Assembly (NCBI GenBank): GCA_035532935.1
Contig: DATKQE010000118.1
Location: 62,001 to 126,000 of the forward strand
Reading direction: 5' to 3'
Length of the DNA stretch: 64,000 nucleotides
Source of the DNA: DATJLY01 sp035532935
Lineage (GTDB): Bacteria; Pseudomonadota; Alphaproteobacteria; ATCC43930; CGMCC-115725
Numbering within the stretch: the first letter of the stretch is position 1; each line of letters begins with the position of its first letter. Positions 17,248 to 26,597 of the stretch are shown in pieces. The notes below the pieces were generated by a model that saw only the letters and a program-made list of their open reading frames with translations, was not told the origin of the DNA and made no database searches. A program made the translations under genes and the position numbers.

Positions 17248-18898
17248 CTATCGCCGCACCAGCGGCAGCAAAAGGTGGGAGGGACGGCGCGCGTCGTGGT
17301 GGATAGTGTCGCGTCCGACCTTGTCGGGGGTGTAGGGATGCGCGAATACGCCTTCGGTCACGGAGGAATCGCCATTGGCGAGTTCGAGGCGGATGCGGCT
17401 GCCCTGGCGAAAGCGATAGGCGGTCGGCATCACCGCGATCGTGAATTTGATAGACCCGGCCGGGAACGAGCGGCTCGGGCGTGGTGCAGGAATAATGCGG
17501 CGCGTGCGGGCGCGACAGCGTCCGATCGACGGCCCGCATCGACGCCCGGAGCCAGCCCTTGGTGACGATGCGCGCGGCCGGCTGCGCGCCGCGGTGGCGG
17601 TCGTCCGGCGATTGCGCCATCTGTTCGGAGAGCTTGACGATGAAATCGGTGTCGCTGCGCGTCGAGGCGGCGTAGAGCACCAGCTCGATCGGGCCGGCGA
17701 CCTCCACATCCGCCTCGAGCGGCGCGGTGGTGAAGGTGAGGACGCGCCGCACCGGATCGGGACGGCCGTCCGGTCCGAAGCCGACCACGCCCATGCGCCA
17801 GCCCGGATCGGGATAGTCGAACACCGTGGTCCCGCCATCGGCATCCGGCTTGGCCGGCGCGAGCCCGCCGTCATTGAGCGAGGTGACGCTGCCGCTGGGA
17901 CCCTTGCCGAGATAGAACGGCGTGTAGGCGACGTTGCGCGGCGGCCAGTTCGGCGCGCTCTCGAACCGGTCGGCGCCGGTGACGAAATAGCGGACATTCG
18001 GCTCGTCGAGATAGGAGGTCTTCCGGCCCTTGAGATAGCAGTCATAGAAGGGCAGGAGATATTTCTCGTGAAAGGCGACACTCGAATAATCGGCGACCGC
18101 GGCATAGAGATTGGACGAACCGAACACCAGAAGCTTCTTCGGACCGCCGGCGCGCTGGAAGCCGACGATGTTGCCGTTCAAATGCAGATCGACCTTGCTC
18201 CACACGCCGATCGAGAACACCGGCACCTTGATCCGCGCCAGCTTCGCGGCGGCCGAACGCTCCTTCCACCACGCATCATAGCTCGGATGACGCTTGACCT
18301 CGGCGGGATAGTCCCACGGCACCAGCCGCTTCTTGCCGCCAGCGGGATAAGCGTTGACGGTGCGCACCTGATCGTACCACGTGGTGGGATAGGCGCCGGG
18401 AATGCCGCCGGTATAGGCGGAGTCGCGATAGGTATCGACATGACCGTCGAACGGCGCGACGCAGGCGAGATGCGGCGGCCCCTCGGTCGCCATGAACCAC
18501 TGCGAGCGGGCGAAATAGGACTGGCCGATGCCGCCCACCTTGCCGTTCGACCAGTTCTGGCGGGCGATCCATTCGATCACCTCGTAGAGATCGCGCTGCT
18601 CGCGCCGGCATTGATAATGGTATTCGCCGCCCGACCGGCCGGTGCCGCGCACGTCCATGTGCACATAGGCATAGCCCTGCTTGAGATACCAGCCGATCGG
18701 CCCGGTCTCGCGCCACAGGAAGAGCGGGATCGCCGGCGCGGCGTCGTTGTCGAAGCGATAGGGCGAGGCCGCGAGCAGCACCGGATAGCGCCCGGGCTCG
18801 TCGGGCACAAACAGCGCCGCGGCGATCCTGACGCCGTCGCTCATCGGGATCGACAGGATGCGCGCCGGCGCGACCAATTCGTCTGCTTGTTCCGCCAT
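17248..18898 (-). pseudogene. CocE/NonD (X-Pro dipeptidyl-peptidase S15) family hydrolase with a C-terminal frameshift
   Basis: The main frame starts at the ATG at 18898 with a GGGGGAAAG site. It contains the S15 fold: HMDVRGTGRSGGEY (80-93), the nucleophile Ser127 in GGIGQSYF, and an intact middle region. Near residue 484 the family sequence breaks: the frame reads RVYQIHDRGD, while one frame over reads KFTIAVMPTAYRFRQGSRIR, exactly the usual C-terminal beta-domain. One extra C at about 17449 (in TCTATCAAATTC on the minus strand) explains the switch. Restoring the frame gives an end at 17248; without it the protein ends at 17210 with about 80 foreign residues. It could be a sequencing error or a real loss of function. 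Family members hydrolyse esters or acyl-proline bonds. Confidence 0.8.
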
Positions 18899-19072
18899 CT
18901 TTCCCCCGACACCCATCGCGCGATCGCGCCGCACGAGACTAGGGTTTGATCTTATGAAATGGAATCAACAAAGATCGCCGGGGTGACGGTCGTGTGTTTC
19001 CATGTGTTCCCACCCAGGCAGACCGCGGCCAAGCAATGCCGGAGCCGTCCGGCAAGCCGACGTCTGGCGCGG

Positions 19073-20929
19073 TCAGAACCGGACCGACGCCTCGACCAGG
19101 AGCTTGCTGGCGAGCCGGCCGTTGTCGCTGCCGATCACCGGCTTCAGCGTGCGGGCGAATTCGAAGTCGGCGGTGATGTTGTGCTTCAGGAAGAAGCGCA
19201 CGCCGAATCCCGCCGAGAAGAGCGCGAGGCCGGAGCCGGTGCCGACGGGCCCGTAGGCCGTGAACACGATCTGGCTCGGGGCGGAATGCACGTTCCACAC
19301 CTTGGCCGTGTCGTAGAACAGGTAGGGTTGCAACAGGTCGATCCCGTACTGCGGCAGTTGCGCGTCGTAGCGCAGCTCGACCGAGCCGCCCACGCCGCGG
19401 TCGCCGGTGAGCGCGCCCGGCTCGTAGCCGCGCCCGATCGGCGACCCGCCGAAGGCGATCTGCTCGCCGGCGACCAGCGGCTCGAACGCGTATTGCGCCT
19501 GCGCGGCGATGACGAGGCTCACCGGATCGAACAGATAGCGGGTGTGGCGCAACGTCGCCGTCACCTTGCTGAAGGAGGTGTCTCCCGACGAGGCGCCGGA
19601 CCGCGACAGGCTGGGCGAGCCGTTGGGCGTGGCGCCGAAAAGGTCCAGCCCCTGCGCCACATCGATGGTCGCCGCGGTGACGCCGCCAAAGGCGACGCGC
19701 GAATAGCTCGCGGCCAGGTCGGCGACGCGCCAATGATCGTCGCTGAGCGGGAAGCCGAGCGCCGTCACCTTGGCGTTCTGCACGGTAATGCCGCCTTCGA
19801 GGATCAGGCTCTCGTCCCGCGACCGCAGCATCGGATAGCTGAGCCGCGGGCCGATGGCATAGCTGTCGGTGACCACTTCCGCCGGCGCCAGCGCCCCTTC
19901 GGGCTCGCCGTGGGTCACGATGCCGCTCAGGCTCGCCATCATGCCGTTCGACCCGATCGGCCAGCGATAGCGCACCTGCCCCGCAACCTTCTCGAGCGCG
20001 TCGGGGGCGCTGGCATAGCTCGCCGCAAGCTGATCGCCGGCCGTGACGAGGCCATTGGCCTCGACATCGCCGCCATAGGTCCAGATGCCCTGATAGGTCG
20101 AGCCGCGATTGTCCATGGTGACGCCGCCGGTCACCGGCGACTCGACGATGCTCACCACCAGCTCCGACGCCCCCGGGGTGTTGGGCGCCGGACGCAGCAC
20201 GCCGGCGGCCGTCACGCCGCTCACGTCATTCGCGAGGAGGAGCGCGCGCTCCATCGTCCCGAGCCGCAGCGGCCGCTCCGCCAGGACCGCGCGAAAATAG
20301 GAGCGGATCAGCGCCTGCGTCGCGGGACGGCCGCCTTGGACCGTGACCGCAGAGACGAAGCCCTCGACCACCCGGATCGTGAACACGCCGTTGCGCACCC
20401 GCTGCGGCGGCACGTAAGCATGCGAGATGACATAGCCCCGGCGACGATAGGCGTCCTCGATCGCATCGGCGAGGTCGAGAATGGTCGTCACCGTCACCTG
20501 CTTGCCGATGAGATTGGCATAGAGCGGGCGAAAGCTCGCCGGCGGGATGGTCGTCGCGCCTTCGACGCGGATGCCGCGCAACAGGAAATGCAGCTCCTCG
20601 ACTGCGCGCGGCACCTGCGAACGCCCAGGCTGCTCGATGGTGAATTGGAAGGGCGGCTGCGACGGCACTTCCGGCTGCGGCCGATTGCGCCCGGGCTCGA
20701 CTGCGCCCGGCAGCGCGCGCGGCAGCACCTGCGCCAGCGCTGCGCGTTCAAATCCTCCTCCGAGCCCGGCGCACACCAAACTGAAGCCGACCAGCGCCCC
20801 CCTAGGCCCGGGCAAGACCAAGTTCTTCGCCAGTGAACACTCCTCCGCCTCCCGCAGTCGGCCGCCCCGCCCGCCGCCGCATCGCTTGCCGGGAGGCAAG
20901 GACGGGGCGACGAAGGTCACGGATTTCAT
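19073..20929 (-). CDS. Two-partner secretion outer-membrane pore (FhaC/ShlB/HecB family TpsB)
   Basis: Up to 618 residues. After a Pro-rich linker, a POTRA domain of ShlB type lies at about 105-180 (VEELHFLLRGIRVEG then AYVPPQRVRNGVFTIRVVEG). The rest is a beta-barrel with the conserved GRGY loop motif at 499-502 and a C-terminal aromatic strand ending SVRF, as in Omp85-type barrels. It would export a large TpsA exoprotein. No TpsA gene is in the window. The ATG at 20929 gives a glycine/arginine-rich start; a CTG at 20833, six bases after GGAGGAG, would instead yield a proper signal peptide (KNLVLPGPRGALVGFSLVCA, cut near ALA-Q) and is probably the real start. Confidence 0.88.
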   Translation of the reverse strand: MKSVTFVAPSLPPGKRCGGGRGGRLREAEECSLAKNLVLPGPRGALVGFSLVCAGLGGGFERAALAQVLPRALPGAVEPGRNRPQPEVPSQPPFQFTIEQPGRSQVPRAVEELHFLLRGIRVEGATTIPPASFRPLYANLIGKQVTVTTILDLADAIEDAYRRRGYVISHAYVPPQRVRNGVFTIRVVEGFVSAVTVQGGRPATQALIRSYFRAVLAERPLRLGTMERALLLANDVSGVTAAGVLRPAPNTPGASELVVSIVESPVTGGVTMDNRGSTYQGIWTYGGDVEANGLVTAGDQLAASYASAPDALEKVAGQVRYRWPIGSNGMMASLSGIVTHGEPEGALAPAEVVTDSYAIGPRLSYPMLRSRDESLILEGGITVQNAKVTALGFPLSDDHWRVADLAASYSRVAFGGVTAATIDVAQGLDLFGATPNGSPSLSRSGASSGDTSFSKVTATLRHTRYLFDPVSLVIAAQAQYAFEPLVAGEQIAFGGSPIGRGYEPGALTGDRGVGGSVELRYDAQLPQYGIDLLQPYLFYDTAKVWNVHSAPSQIVFTAYGPVGTGSGLALFSAGFGVRFFLKHNITADFEFARTLKPVIGSDNGRLASKLLVEASVRF

Positions 20930-20993
20930 TTGCTTTTGTGCGTATGGTTATCACACCCCCCAACACGCCGCCAGAGACTCGAGGCCCGGGACT

Positions 20994-21677
20994 CTAGGAT
21001 TGCGCCCGGCGCGGGCCGAAGACGGCGGTGCCGACGCGCACGAGCGTCGCACCGAAGCGGATCGCGATCTCGAAATCCGCGCTCATGCCCATGCTGAGCG
21101 CCGCAAGCTCGTTGCGCCGCCCGATCTCGCGCAGCAGCGCGAAATGCGGCGCCGGTTCCTCGTGCTCGGGCGGAATGCACATGAGGCCGACGACCGGCAG
21201 GCCGAGGGGGCCGCGGCACTCGGCGATGAAGGCATCGGCCGCTTCCGGCAGGACGCCCGCCTTCTGCGGCTCGGCGCCGGTGTTGACCTCGATGAAGCAG
21301 GGCGGGCGCCGGCCCTGGCGCTCCATCTCGCGCGCGAGCGCGGCGGCGAGGCGCGGCCGATCTACCGTCTCGATCGCGTCGAAGATCGCGATCGCGTCGC
21401 CTGCCTTGTTGGTCTGCAACGGGCCGATGAGGTGGAGGCGCAGGTCGGGCGTCCGCTCCTTCAGCGCCCGGAATTTCGCCTCGGCCTCCTGCACGCGGTT
21501 CTCGCCGAAAAGATGCTGGCCCGCGGCGATGGCCGCGGCGACCGCCGCTTCCGGCTGGGTCTTGGAAACCGCGACCAGCGCCACGGCGTCCGGATCGCGC
21601 CCGGCCGCGCGCGCGGCGGCGGCGATCCGCGCGCGCACGGCGGCGAGATGGGCGGCGATCGTCGCGGCATCGCTCAT
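20994..21677 (-). CDS. yggS: PLP homeostasis protein YggS/PLPBP (alanine racemase N-terminal domain)
   Basis: 227 residues, single TIM-barrel domain. The pyridoxal-phosphate lysine is K39 in VAVSKTQ. The following FGENRVQEAEAKF and LHLIGPLQTNK are strictly typical of the family, as are SMGMSADFEIAI and RVGTAVFG near the end. It binds PLP without known catalysis and balances vitamin B6 and amino-acid pools. Divergent from the DUF3576 lipoprotein gene, as commonly seen in Alphaproteobacteria. Confidence 0.96.
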   Translation of the reverse strand: MSDAATIAAHLAAVRARIAAAARAAGRDPDAVALVAVSKTQPEAAVAAAIAAGQHLFGENRVQEAEAKFRALKERTPDLRLHLIGPLQTNKAGDAIAIFDAIETVDRPRLAAALAREMERQGRRPPCFIEVNTGAEPQKAGVLPEAADAFIAECRGPLGLPVVGLMCIPPEHEEPAPHFALLREIGRRNELAALSMGMSADFEIAIRFGATLVRVGTAVFGPRRAQS

Positions 21678-21823
21678 GCAGCGACACTGTACCGGCGGTC
21701 CCGACGCGTCAAGCCGCCGCCGCCCGGCGATACGGCGTACCACCCGTTTGCGGCGCCGGCACCGGCGCTGTAAGATTGCGCTGGCGCCACCGCCGCCGGT
21801 GCCGAGGGTGGAGGGAGTCCGTC

Positions 21824-22420
21824 ATGACCGCAAGAGCCAGCGTCCTTTGTCTTGTCGCCGTCGGCGTCCTGTCCGGTTGCTCGCTCTTCAACGACAACCG
21901 GTGGCACGGCAACGATCCCGACGCCGCCGCCCGCGCGAACGATCCCTATCACACGGATCCGATGTATGACTCCAATCCCGACGTCTTCGGCGACCGCCAT
22001 GCGAGCGATGCGACGGGCCAGGATTCCATCCTCTCCTCGATCTTCGGCAACAAGGGCAACAAGGGCGGCGGCGGCGGCGGTGGGGGAGCGGCGATCGGCG
22101 TCAACTCCTATCTCTGGCACGCCACGCTCGACACCGTTTCGTTCATGCCGCTCGCGTCGGCGGATCCCTTTGGCGGCGTCATCATCACCGACTGGTACAG
22201 CCCGCCCGGCGACCTCAACGAGCGCTTCAAGGTCAACATCTTCATTCTCGGCCGCGAACTGCGTGCCGACGGCGTGCGCGCCAGCGTGTTCCGGCAGACG
22301 CGCGCCGCCAGCGGCCAGTGGCTCGACGCCGCGGTTGACCCCAAGACCGGGACGGATCTCGAGAACGCGATCCTGACGCGGGCGCGCCAGATGCGCCTCA
22401 GCACGACCGCCGAGAAATAG
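21824..22420 (+). CDS. DUF3576 family lipoprotein
   Basis: 198 residues. A lipoprotein signal is clear: hydrophobic start and lipobox LSGC with Cys19. Residues around 79-88 are an uninterrupted glycine run following GNKGNKG, which separates the N-terminal part from the conserved domain (SYLWHATLDTVSFMPLASAD, then TDWYSPPGDLNERFKVNIF). GGAGGGAG at 21810-21817 supports the ATG at 21824. DUF3576 proteins are alphaproteobacterial envelope proteins of unknown function and usually sit just before leuS, as here (37 bases). Confidence 0.93.
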   Translation: MTARASVLCLVAVGVLSGCSLFNDNRWHGNDPDAAARANDPYHTDPMYDSNPDVFGDRHASDATGQDSILSSIFGNKGNKGGGGGGGGAAIGVNSYLWHATLDTVSFMPLASADPFGGVIITDWYSPPGDLNERFKVNIFILGRELRADGVRASVFRQTRAASGQWLDAAVDPKTGTDLENAILTRARQMRLSTTAEK

Positions 22421-22457
22421 CGGGCGGTAAGCGCGTGCCGCCTTCCGCCGCGTTGCC

Positions 22458-25043
22458 ATGACGGCAACGGAACCCCACCCTCGGCGCTACAACGCCAAGA
22501 CGACCGAAGAGAAGTGGCAGTCGATCTGGACGCGCCGCGGCACCTTCGCCGTCGCGACCGATCCGACGCGGCCGAAATACTACGTGCTGGAGATGTTTCC
22601 CTATCCCTCGGGCAAGCTCCATGTCGGCCACGTGCGCAACTACACGATGGGCGACGTCGTCGCGCGCTTCAAGCGCGCGCAGGGCTTCAACGTGCTGCAT
22701 CCGATGGGATGGGACGCGTTCGGCCTCCCGGCCGAGAACGCGGCGATGGCCGGCGGCATCCATCCCAAGACCTGGACCTACGACAACATCGCGGTAATGC
22801 GCGGGCAGTTGCAGCGCATGGGGCTCGCCTATGACTGGAGCCGCGAGATCGCGACCTGTCATCCCGAATACTACCGGCACGAGCAGAAGATGTTCCTCGA
22901 CTTCCTCGCCGCCGGGCTCGCCTATCGGCGCGAATCCTGGGTCAACTGGGACCCGGTCGAGAACACCGTCCTCGCCAACGAGCAGGTGATCGACGGCCGC
23001 GGCTGGCGCTCGGGCGCCGCCGTCGAGAAGCGGCTCCTGGCGCAGTGGTTCCTGCGCATCACCGCCTTTGCCGACGATCTCCTCGCCGGTCTTCAGACGC
23101 TCGAGCGCTGGCCCGAGCGGGTGCGCGTGATGCAGGAGAACTGGATCGGCCGCTCGGAGGGCGCGCGCGTGCGCTTTGCGCTCGAAGGCCGCGACGACGC
23201 GCTCGAGGTCTTCACCACCCGGCCGGACACGCTGTTCGGCGCCGCCTTCTGCGCCGTCGCGCCGAACCATCCGCTGGCCGAGGAACGGGCGCGCAGCGAC
23301 CCGGCGCTCGCCGCCTTCATCGCCGAATGCAACCGCATGGGCACCAGCGAGGCGGCGCTCGAGACCGCGGAAAAAAAGGGCTATGACACCGGGCTCCGCG
23401 CGCGCCATCCCTTCGTCGCGGGCGCGCAGCTTCCGGTCTATGTCGCCAATTTCGTGCTGATGGAATACGGCTCGGGCGCGATCTTCGGCTGTCCCGCGCA
23501 TGACCAGCGCGATCTCGATTTCGCCCGCAAATATCGCCTCCCGGTGCGCGTCGTCGTGCTGCCGCCGGACCGCGACGGGGCGAGCTTCGCCGTCGCCGAT
23601 ACCGCCTATACCGACGATCGCGGAACGCTGGTCAATTCGGGCTTCCTCGACGGGCTTCCGGTCGCGGCGGCGAAGCGCCGCGCGATCGAGCGCCTCGAGC
23701 AGCAGGGCCTCGGCACCGGCACGATCGCCTATCGCCTGCGCGACTGGGGCGTGTCGCGCCAGCGCTATTGGGGCTGTCCCATTCCCGTCATCCATTGTGC
23801 CGAATGCGGCATCGTGCCGGTGCCGGACGAAGATCTGCCCGTGCTGCTGCCCGATGACGTGAGCTTCGACCGGCCCGGCAATCCGCTCGCGCTGCATCCG
23901 ACGTGGAAGCACACGCGCTGCCCGCACTGCGGCGGCGCCGCCGAGCGCGAGACCGACACGTTCGACACCTTCTTCGAGTCGTCGTGGTATTTCGCGCGCT
24001 TCTGCTCGCCCCGCGCGGCCGCCGCCCTGGTGCGCGCCGATGTCGATTACTGGCTGCCGGTGGACCAGTATATCGGCGGCATCGAGCACGCAGTGCTGCA
24101 TCTGCTCTATGCGCGCTTTTTCACCCGCGCGCTCGCGCAATGCGGCTATCTCGAGGTGCGCGAGCCGTTCGCCGGGCTGTTCACCCAGGGCATGGTGTGC
24201 CACGAGACCTACCGCGACGGCGACGGCCACTGGCTCTTTCCCGAGGAGGTCGAGCGCGATGCCGCCGGTGCGCTTCGCGACGCGCGCGGCCGGCCCGTCG
24301 TCGCCGGCCGGATCGAGAAGATGTCGAAGTCGAAGAAGAACATCGTCGGGCTCGAGACCATCGTCGATGCCTATGGCGCCGACACGGCGCGGCTCTATCT
24401 TCTTTCCGACAGTCCGCCCGAGCGCGACCTCGAATGGACCGATGCCGGCATCGATGGCGCCTGGCGTTATGTCAACCGGCTGTGGCGGCTGGTGGCCGAG
24501 CCGCGGGCGCCATTGCCGCCGCCGGGGACGCCGGTGGCAGCCGTGCTCGCGCCGCCGCTCGAGGCGCTGCGCCGCGCCGTTCACCGCACCATCGCCGCCG
24601 TCACCGACGATCTCGACACGTTCCGCTTCAACCGCGCTGTCGCGCATATTCGCGAACTGACCAACGCGATCGAGGCGCACGAGCCCGAAGGCGCCGCCGC
24701 GGGCGCCGTGCTGCGCGAAGCGATCGAGGCGGCGGTGCGGCTCCTGGGCCCGATGATGCCGCACCTCGCCGAGGAGCTGTGGCAGGCGCTGGGGCATGAC
24801 CGGCTGCTGGCCGACGCGGCGTGGCCGCAATGGGACGCGGCGCTCGCGCGCGAGGAGACGGTGACGCTCGCGGTGCAGGTCAACGGCAAGCTGCGCGGCA
24901 CGGTCGATCTGCCGCGCGATGCCACCGACGGCACCGCCCAGGAAGCGGCGCTCGCGCTCCCGGCGGTGCAGCGCCTGCTCGAGGGCAGGACGCCGCGCAA
25001 GACCATCGTCGTGCCCAATCGGATCGTCAATGTGGTGGTGTGA
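22458..25043 (+). CDS. leuS: Leucyl-tRNA synthetase
   Basis: 861 residues, normal for bacterial LeuRS. The class I signature HVGH is at 55-58 (PYPSGKLHVGH) and KMSKS begins at residue 621 (KMSKSKKN). Between them lies the inserted editing domain that clears mischarged tRNA-Leu (TTRPDTLFGA). It charges tRNA-Leu with leucine in the cytoplasm. The last 14 bases overlap the start of lptE, so the downstream envelope and replication genes are coupled to it. Confidence 0.98.
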   Translation: MTATEPHPRRYNAKTTEEKWQSIWTRRGTFAVATDPTRPKYYVLEMFPYPSGKLHVGHVRNYTMGDVVARFKRAQGFNVLHPMGWDAFGLPAENAAMAGGIHPKTWTYDNIAVMRGQLQRMGLAYDWSREIATCHPEYYRHEQKMFLDFLAAGLAYRRESWVNWDPVENTVLANEQVIDGRGWRSGAAVEKRLLAQWFLRITAFADDLLAGLQTLERWPERVRVMQENWIGRSEGARVRFALEGRDDALEVFTTRPDTLFGAAFCAVAPNHPLAEERARSDPALAAFIAECNRMGTSEAALETAEKKGYDTGLRARHPFVAGAQLPVYVANFVLMEYGSGAIFGCPAHDQRDLDFARKYRLPVRVVVLPPDRDGASFAVADTAYTDDRGTLVNSGFLDGLPVAAAKRRAIERLEQQGLGTGTIAYRLRDWGVSRQRYWGCPIPVIHCAECGIVPVPDEDLPVLLPDDVSFDRPGNPLALHPTWKHTRCPHCGGAAERETDTFDTFFESSWYFARFCSPRAAAALVRADVDYWLPVDQYIGGIEHAVLHLLYARFFTRALAQCGYLEVREPFAGLFTQGMVCHETYRDGDGHWLFPEEVERDAAGALRDARGRPVVAGRIEKMSKSKKNIVGLETIVDAYGADTARLYLLSDSPPERDLEWTDAGIDGAWRYVNRLWRLVAEPRAPLPPPGTPVAAVLAPPLEALRRAVHRTIAAVTDDLDTFRFNRAVAHIRELTNAIEAHEPEGAAAGAVLREAIEAAVRLLGPMMPHLAEELWQALGHDRLLADAAWPQWDAALAREETVTLAVQVNGKLRGTVDLPRDATDGTAQEAALALPAVQRLLEGRTPRKTIVVPNRIVNVVV

Positions 25044-25551
25044 GCGCCCGCGCATTTTCGCCCTCGCCGTGGCGCTGGCGCTCGCCGGCTGCGGCTTCCA
25101 TCCGCTTTATGTCCCCGAGCCGGGGCTCGGCTTCGATCCGGCGCTGGCGGCGATCGATGTCCGGCCGGTGCCCGACCGCGTCGGCCAGATCCTGACGGAC
25201 TCGGTCCGCGAGCAGCTCAACCCCACCGGCGCGCGACTGAAGCCGCGCTATGTTTTGACCATCGGCATGGCCGTCGTGGAAAGCGACCTCGGCATCCGCC
25301 GCGACAACACCAGCACGCGCGGCGAGCTCACCATCAACGCGAGCCTCATCCTCAACGATGCGGCGACCCACGCCGTCGTGTTCCGGGACGCGATCCGCAC
25401 CGTCACCGCCTACAACCAACCGGACGACGCCTACGCCGCGACCGTGGCCCAGGACCACGCCCGCGACCTGGCGGTGACCGATCTCGGCCGCGAGATCGCC
25501 GAACGGATCACGCTCTATTTCCGCGGGCAGGTCGCCGGGGCAGGGATGTGA
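25030..25551 (+). CDS. lptE: LPS-assembly lipoprotein LptE
   Basis: 173 residues. Signal sequence with lipobox LAGC and acylated Cys21, followed by GFHPLY, the standard LptE beginning (CGFHPLY). LptE plugs and assembles the LptD barrel that inserts lipopolysaccharide in the outer leaflet. The start ATG at 25030 is inside the end of leuS, and its stop codon overlaps the GTG of holA. The lipid-anchored context and leuS-lptE-holA order are standard for Alphaproteobacteria. Confidence 0.95.
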   Translation: MWWCERPRIFALAVALALAGCGFHPLYVPEPGLGFDPALAAIDVRPVPDRVGQILTDSVREQLNPTGARLKPRYVLTIGMAVVESDLGIRRDNTSTRGELTINASLILNDAATHAVVFRDAIRTVTAYNQPDDAYAATVAQDHARDLAVTDLGREIAERITLYFRGQVAGAGM

Positions 25552-26594
25552 AGCTACCCCCGGCGCGCGTCGAACGGTTCCTCGATGCGCCCGAGCCCGG
25601 CATGCGCGCCGTGCTGTTGTTCGGGCCCGATGCCGGCCTGGTGCGCGAGCGCGCCGACCGTCTGGCCGCCGCGATCGTGCCGGACCGCCACGATCCGTTC
25701 CGCGTGGCCGAACTGGCGGCCGAGGCGCTGGCCGCGGATCCGGCGCGCCTCAACGACGAGGCGCAGGCGCTGTCGCTCGTTCCCGGCCGCCGCGTCGTGC
25801 GTGTGCGCGAGGCCGGCGATGCGGTCGGCGCGCTGTTCGACCGCTTCTTCGCCAAACTGCCGCCGGGCGACAGCCTGATCGTGGTCGAGGCCGGGGATCT
25901 GCCGGCGCGCTCGTCGCTGCGGCGCGCCTTCGAGGGCGCGCGCGCGGCCGCCTGCATCGGCTGCTACGCCGACGGGCGCACCGAGCTCGGAGCGCTGGTG
26001 CGGTCGGTGATGGGGGCGCGGCGCATCGCAGTGACGGCCGAGGCGATGGAATATCTCGTCGACCATCTCGGCGGCGACCGCCTGCTGTCGCGTCAGGAAC
26101 TGGACAAGCTCGCGCTTTATGCCGGCGACGGCGGCAGGCTCGATTACGACGCGGCTTCCGCCATCGTCGGCGACAGCGCCACGATCACCGTCGAGGACGC
26201 GGTGTTCGCCGCCGCCGAGGGCGATCTCGCGGCGCTCGAGCGTGCGCTCGGCCGCGCCTTCGACGAGGGCGAGGCGCCGGTCGGGGTGCTGCGCGCGGGG
26301 CTGCGTCATTTCCAGCGTCTGCATCTCGCGGCAACGCGGGTCGCGGCGGGAGCGCGGCCGGAGGAGGCGATCGAACGCTTGCGCCCGCCGGTCTTTTTCA
26401 AGCTGCGTGAACGCTTTCTGGGGCAGCTACGGCGCTGGCCGGCAGGGCGCGCGGCGGCGGCGCTGGTGACGCTGACCGAGGCCGAGCGCAACGCCAAGCG
26501 CGCCGGCCTGCCGCCGGAAGCCATCTGCCGCGACGCCCTGTTGCGCCTGGCGCGCGGCGCCGGCGGACGCCGCGCCCTCAGGGAAATAGGATAA
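25548..26594 (+). CDS. holA: DNA polymerase III delta subunit
   Basis: 348 residues. Begins at GTG 25548, overlapping the lptE stop codon (GTGA). Family features: LLFGPDAGLVRERADRLAAA near the N-terminus (degenerate AAA+ domain without a working Walker A), LSRQELDKLALYAG in the middle, and a helical C-terminal clamp-loader collar with GVLRAGLRHFQRLHLAA. Delta opens the beta clamp within the clamp loader during replication. Confidence 0.95.
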   Translation: MKLPPARVERFLDAPEPGMRAVLLFGPDAGLVRERADRLAAAIVPDRHDPFRVAELAAEALAADPARLNDEAQALSLVPGRRVVRVREAGDAVGALFDRFFAKLPPGDSLIVVEAGDLPARSSLRRAFEGARAAACIGCYADGRTELGALVRSVMGARRIAVTAEAMEYLVDHLGGDRLLSRQELDKLALYAGDGGRLDYDAASAIVGDSATITVEDAVFAAAEGDLAALERALGRAFDEGEAPVGVLRAGLRHFQRLHLAATRVAAGARPEEAIERLRPPVFFKLRERFLGQLRRWPAGRAAAALVTLTEAERNAKRAGLPPEAICRDALLRLARGAGGRRALREIG

Positions 26595-26597
26595 GGC

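Noticed and set aside
18946..18968. Inverted repeat TTGAT-N13-ATCAA between the CocE and TpsB genes
   Set aside because: The 13-base spacer does not fit an FNR-type dimer, and no promoter is properly placed around it.
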